From CAYNRE01 sp964399535 (GTDB lineage Bacteria; Planctomycetota; Planctomycetia; Pirellulales; CAYNRE01), in assembly GCA_964399535.1 (NCBI GenBank), contig CAYNRE010000058.1, positions 1 to 64,000 of the forward strand: DNA of 64,000 nucleotides, written 5' to 3'. Of this stretch, positions 60,625 to 64,000 are shown piece after piece (within the stretch, counting starts at the first letter, position 1; the number at the start of each line of letters is the position of its first letter). Under the pieces are notes generated by a model. It saw nothing but the letters and a program-made list of their open reading frames with translations. It was not told the DNA's origin and ran no database searches. The translations under genes and the position numbers were made by a program.

Positions 60625-62232
60625 TCATGTCTTCGTCGCGGAGCGATTGCAAACTTCGAGCCGGCTGCCATTTTCGGGCGAGGGCGCCGCGGGGGGCTCG
60701 CGGCGGCGCAATGGCTTGCGCCGAGCGGCCAGTCCGAACAACCCGGCCAGGGCGGTCCCCAAAAGCCGGCAGGCGGGCGGCTCGGGCACGGCGGCCGCGG
60801 CGGCCGGACAGGTTTTGCCGAAATTGGCGGCCCACAGCGCGTAGTCGCCGGCGCCCACCTCGCCGCTGCCGTCAAAATCGGCCGACAGGCCGGCACCCGT
60901 TTGACCAAACTGGGCAGCCCAAACGGCGTAGTCGGCCGCGCCCACGGTACAATCGCCGTTGGCGTCGCCCACCAGGTGCTCGGGCGCCGGTGGCGTGGTG
61001 GTGTTCAGGTAAAGCCAGTTGCGGGTCAGGCCGTCGACACTACTGCGAGCGCTGAAGAGCACCTGGTCGCTTTGGTCAAAGGCTCCCTCGGGGGGCGTTA
61101 CGCGAACCGTAACCTGGGCCGATTGCCCCGGGGCCAGCAAGAGGGTGGTCGCGTCGCTGAAGGTGGTAAGCCAAAGCTGGTCTTCGGCCAGCAAGTCGTA
61201 CTGGGCCGGCACGCGCCCCTGGTTGGTGACCGTGAGCAGAAACTCGGCGGCCTGGCCCGGCACGGTCGAAAGCTGGGTGGCGCTGGCCGCCAGGCCAATA
61301 CCCGACTGCGAGGCGATTTGCACCAGCGGGTCGTCGGTGGCTTGGGGACCCCAGACCTCGCGCCACAGGCTTTGATCGCCTTGCAGGTAGAAATTAAAGA
61401 ACGTGGTCAACTCGCGCCGGCTCAGCGCCAGTTGCTCGCCGCGGCCCAGAGTGGAACCGTCGGTAATCTGCGGACCATAGTCTTCAAAGTAGGCGTGGCA
61501 GCCCCCGACCAGGGTAGACAACAGCTTGGGCGGACCGCCGTTGTCGTACATGGGCTGCTGATGCACCCGTGGCGGCGCGATCAGGTCGTCGCTGCCGGCA
61601 ATGAGCTTGATCGGCGCCATAACCTGCGGCATGAGCTCGATGGGCGACGGGTTGGCAAACACGTTGGCGGCGGCCAGATTGGCCACGGCGCGGATCCGGC
61701 TATCTTGGGCGGCGATGCGAATGCTGGCCGCTCCGCCCATCGAATGGCCCGATACCCCGAGGCGGTCGGCCGCCACGCCACCGTAGAAGAACGACCCGGG
61801 CATGACGGTTTGCGCAACGAGGTAGTCGAGGCTGTCCTGCATTTCATCGGCAAATTGCTTCTGATTGGGAATCAATCCCTGGTTGCCGAGCGGGGCCATG
61901 ACGAAGTAACCCCAGCTGGCCAGGTGCTCGAGCGTCGACGTGTAAGGGTCGACCGTTTGCAAGAACCCGTGCCCGAAACTGACCGCCGGGTACGGGCCGC
62001 CCCCCAGGTCGAGCGGCGTGCTCTCGCCCGGGGCCAGGGCCGGGTAGAACATCCGCACGCGAAAGGTGTCGCTCGAACCGGTGCGGGGCACATCGAGATC
62101 GAAGTGGCCCGCGAAGTGCGGGCCGGGCAACGACAGATCGGCGGCGCGGAGCGGGTCGGGGTCCCCGAGCGCAAGCGCCGTCGCGAGCGTCGCCAAACAC
62201 GACCAGGAAGCATTCCATCCGCTTTGCGACAT
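60625..62232 (-). CDS. Secreted alpha/beta-hydrolase (PETase/cutinase-fold-like) with dockerin and PEP-CTERM
   Basis: A 535-residue exported hydrolase. After the signal peptide a catalytic domain holds FGHGFLQTV, the nucleophile elbow VSGHSMGGAASIR, the Asp region LIAGSDDLIAPP and a His in GGCHAYFEDY, an order and spacing like the polyesterase-lipase-cutinase family that includes PETase; chlorophyllase-like hydrolases also fit. A beta-sandwich (residues about 300-420) follows, then two dockerin-like loops (GDANGDCTVGAADYAVWAAQ and DFDGSGEVGAGDYALWAANF) and VPEPPACRLLGTALAGLFGLAARR. It may act on esters at the surface. The tail beyond the Arg cluster is unusually long. GAGG precedes the ATG. 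Confidence 0.85.
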   Translation of the reverse strand: MSQSGWNASWSCLATLATALALGDPDPLRAADLSLPGPHFAGHFDLDVPRTGSSDTFRVRMFYPALAPGESTPLDLGGGPYPAVSFGHGFLQTVDPYTSTLEHLASWGYFVMAPLGNQGLIPNQKQFADEMQDSLDYLVAQTVMPGSFFYGGVAADRLGVSGHSMGGAASIRIAAQDSRIRAVANLAAANVFANPSPIELMPQVMAPIKLIAGSDDLIAPPRVHQQPMYDNGGPPKLLSTLVGGCHAYFEDYGPQITDGSTLGRGEQLALSRRELTTFFNFYLQGDQSLWREVWGPQATDDPLVQIASQSGIGLAASATQLSTVPGQAAEFLLTVTNQGRVPAQYDLLAEDQLWLTTFSDATTLLLAPGQSAQVTVRVTPPEGAFDQSDQVLFSARSSVDGLTRNWLYLNTTTPPAPEHLVGDANGDCTVGAADYAVWAAQFGQTGAGLSADFDGSGEVGAGDYALWAANFGKTCPAAAAAVPEPPACRLLGTALAGLFGLAARRKPLRRREPPAAPSPENGSRLEVCNRSATKT

Positions 62233-62428
62233 GATGGCACCTCGCGGCACACGGAAAACTCGGCAGCGATCGCCCGCCCGGCAACGGGTTCAGGATACGC
62301 GCCCGGGGGTGGGTTCGCCACTGCGGCCGGCCGGCGTGGTGGCGCCCCGCCTGGAAGCGGACCGGGGCAAGGTGGCTTTCCCAAGCTCGGGGAGCCGCCG
62401 GGCTGCCTGCGCCAGCCCACCAACAGGG

Positions 62429-63982
62429 CTAGCCGATCAACAGGGCTAGCCGGGCCAACCGATCGAGCACCGCCGGGAGGGCCTCGGCCAGCACGGCGCG
62501 AATGGCCGCGGGCTCGCTGACGGCCTGGTCGTCTTGTTCGAGCCGAAGCTGGCCGCCACGCACCAGGGTGGCGAGTTCGTCGACCAACTGCTCATGCGAC
62601 CGAGTGCCATCGAGCAACGCCAGCAACTGGCGGTCGACTCGGCCCAGACGCGCCGTTTCGTGGCGACCATTCGTGGCAAATTCGCCCGTAGCGGCCTGCA
62701 GGCGGGACCAGGCGCCTGCCCGCGGGGCCGCGCTAACCTGCCGCGTGAAGCGATCGGGCGAGCGGCGCAGCTCGACCAGGTCGGCCGAGTAAAGCCGGAG
62801 CAGCAGGCAGCCCAGCTCTTCGGGCAGCGTGGCGCCGGAGGAGTGCTCGGGCCAGAGCTGGGCCAGTTCCTCGAGGGGCAACGAGGCGGGCCAGGCCTCG
62901 CGCAGCGTTTGAACCGTGGCCGTTTGGAGCCGATCGCTGAGCGTGAGTTCGGTTCCACAGGGATGGCGAAACCTGGTTTCACCCGGTGCGCAGTCGGCCG
63001 CGTCGTCGACTTCGAGCCGGGAGGCGATCCAGAGCCCGTCGAGGCGATCGGGCGTTAGATGGCGGATCGGCTCCACCTCGGCATGGCAAAGCAGCGTCCG
63101 GCGAAACATGCGATTCTTGAGAAAATCGAGGTACTGCTCCATCCGGATAATGTCGGGGGCAATGCGGCGCAGGGTTTGCCGCACCTCGTCGGGGAACCCC
63201 TCGGGGAGCATCTCGCCAAACTGGGCTTCGCACAGGTAGCGCAGGCCGGCCGCTTCGGCTCGGCGGGCAAATTCGTGGAAGTAGAGCGGCTCGTTGGTGT
63301 CTTCCAGGTGCTCGTGGTACAGGTAGGCGTCTTCGTGGCGGCAAAGAATTTCGAGCTCGTCGCGCAGGAGCCGGGCGTAAACGCCCTGCGTTTGCTGGGT
63401 GGCGTCGATCAGAAAATCGAGCAGGGCCCGCGACTGTTCCACCCGCTCGTGCGGAGCCTGGTGTTGGTCGGCGTGGTACTTCATCATTTCCCGGACGGTG
63501 CCGCGCAGGTGCCAGCCGGGATAGGCGTTGTAGCTGACGTACAGAACGCCTTGCGGGCTGAGCGATCGGCGTCCGATTTCGAGAATGGCCCGCTGCACAT
63601 GGCTGGGCACCCAAGAATACACGCCGTGGCAGATGATGTAGTCGTAAGTGCCTAGCCGGCCGGGGAGCGCGGCGATGTCGGCCTGTTCCAAGCGCAGATT
63701 GTCCAGGCCCAGGCAGGCAACGAGCGACCGCCCCTCGGCGATTTGCCGGGCCGACAGGTCGACGCCGTGCAGTTGGGCGGCGGGAAGCTGTTCGGCCAGG
63801 GGCAAGAGGTTTCCGCCCGCGGCGCAGCCCAGTTCGAGAATGCGGGCCGAATCGACCGGGGGGGGCCGCAGGCCGAACAGTTGGGCCAGGGTGGCCAAAT
63901 GGTCGGGGTGCGTGCGGGGATATGGGTAGCTGGCGTAGGGCACCTCGTCGTACGAGGTGACCGGCCAGTCGGTCTGGTCCAC
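62429..63982 (-). CDS. Class I SAM methyltransferase with regulatory domain
   Basis: A 517-residue protein. The N-terminal methyltransferase holds the SAM motif ARILELGCAAGGNLLPLAEQ at about 46-65, VDLSARQIAEG, and DYIICHGVYSWVP. Residues about 210-310 match the methyltransferase regulatory domain (PF10119 type: LYHEHLEDTNEPLYFHEFA, GLRYLCEAQFGEM). The C-terminal 200 residues resemble the winged-helix end of protein lysine methyltransferases (PKMT). Its target is unknown. The start is GTG at 63982, and the frame is open to the window edge, so the true N-terminus may lie outside. Confidence 0.88.
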   Translation of the reverse strand: MDQTDWPVTSYDEVPYASYPYPRTHPDHLATLAQLFGLRPPPVDSARILELGCAAGGNLLPLAEQLPAAQLHGVDLSARQIAEGRSLVACLGLDNLRLEQADIAALPGRLGTYDYIICHGVYSWVPSHVQRAILEIGRRSLSPQGVLYVSYNAYPGWHLRGTVREMMKYHADQHQAPHERVEQSRALLDFLIDATQQTQGVYARLLRDELEILCRHEDAYLYHEHLEDTNEPLYFHEFARRAEAAGLRYLCEAQFGEMLPEGFPDEVRQTLRRIAPDIIRMEQYLDFLKNRMFRRTLLCHAEVEPIRHLTPDRLDGLWIASRLEVDDAADCAPGETRFRHPCGTELTLSDRLQTATVQTLREAWPASLPLEELAQLWPEHSSGATLPEELGCLLLRLYSADLVELRRSPDRFTRQVSAAPRAGAWSRLQAATGEFATNGRHETARLGRVDRQLLALLDGTRSHEQLVDELATLVRGGQLRLEQDDQAVSEPAAIRAVLAEALPAVLDRLARLALLIG

Positions 63983-64000
63983 GGTGGCTACTGCTTCTCC

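Noticed and set aside
60157..62520. Plus-strand open frame of 787 codons
   Set aside because: Antisense across coaD and the hydrolase gene, crossing a terminator and two promoters; not credible.

Overview
The window reads as chromosomal DNA from a planctomycete, probably of the Pirellulales type. The evidence is high GC almost throughout, a cytochrome-type PSD1 protein (DUF1549/DUF1553) overlapping a DUF1501 protein, five secreted proteins ending in PEP-CTERM or PEP-CTERM-like anchors, planctomycete dockerin-like modules, an arylsulfatase, an unusually large signal peptidase I, and many lone housekeeping genes separated by convergent hairpins. No rRNA, tRNA, CRISPR array or replication origin was found.

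Layout. 1-6.8 kb: a partial tandem-repeat PEP-CTERM protein, a secreted esterase, a large signal peptidase I and a DUF971 protein. 6.8-12.6 kb: a minus-strand cluster resembling gliding/ABC-export systems (ATPase, GldF-GldG fusion, DUF4340). 13.3-17.7 kb: beta-helix protein, macro-domain hydrolase, a PadR regulator with a membrane partner, an orphan double-glycine-leader peptide and a PSP1 protein. 17.9-24 kb: the DUF1501/PSD1 pair and a divergent Tat-exported protein. 24-29.8 kb: an accessory, decaying region with two copies of a 128-bp MITE-like element, three copies of a short palindromic repeat, a broken DUF309 gene, a transposase remnant, an ECF sigma / membrane sensor / exported protein operon and a dockerin PEP-CTERM gene. 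29.9-38.8 kb: a large helical-repeat protein, a PEP-CTERM gene behind a Fur-like operator, a gadB-hdeD acid-resistance pair, DUF2071 and metallo-beta-lactamase-fold genes, the latter ending inside a second MITE. 39-49.5 kb: redoxin, DegT aminotransferase, VOC protein, YkgJ-type protein, acyl-CoA ligase, an outer-surface protein and a sulfatase. 50-56.5 kb: a redoxin/cytochrome/monooxygenase fusion, a TetR regulator with a clear operator, a DMT protein, an alginate-lyase-like protein and a DUF6263-like lipoprotein-size protein. 56.9-59.7 kb: a lower-GC restriction-modification island (m5C methylase, PmeII-like nuclease, truncated Vsr). 60-64 kb: coaD, a secreted PETase-fold-like hydrolase with dockerin and PEP-CTERM, and a methyltransferase with a regulatory domain.

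How the parts may work together. Several secreted proteins carry sorting tails and would be processed by signal peptidase I and by an exosortase that is not in this window. Three regulators or operons have directly visible promoter-operator architecture (PadR, TetR and the Fur-like site). GadB with HdeD suggests acid-stress defence. The R-M-V block and the MITE/transposase debris mark the main accessory DNA. Family assignments were made by motif recognition only; no database search was possible.
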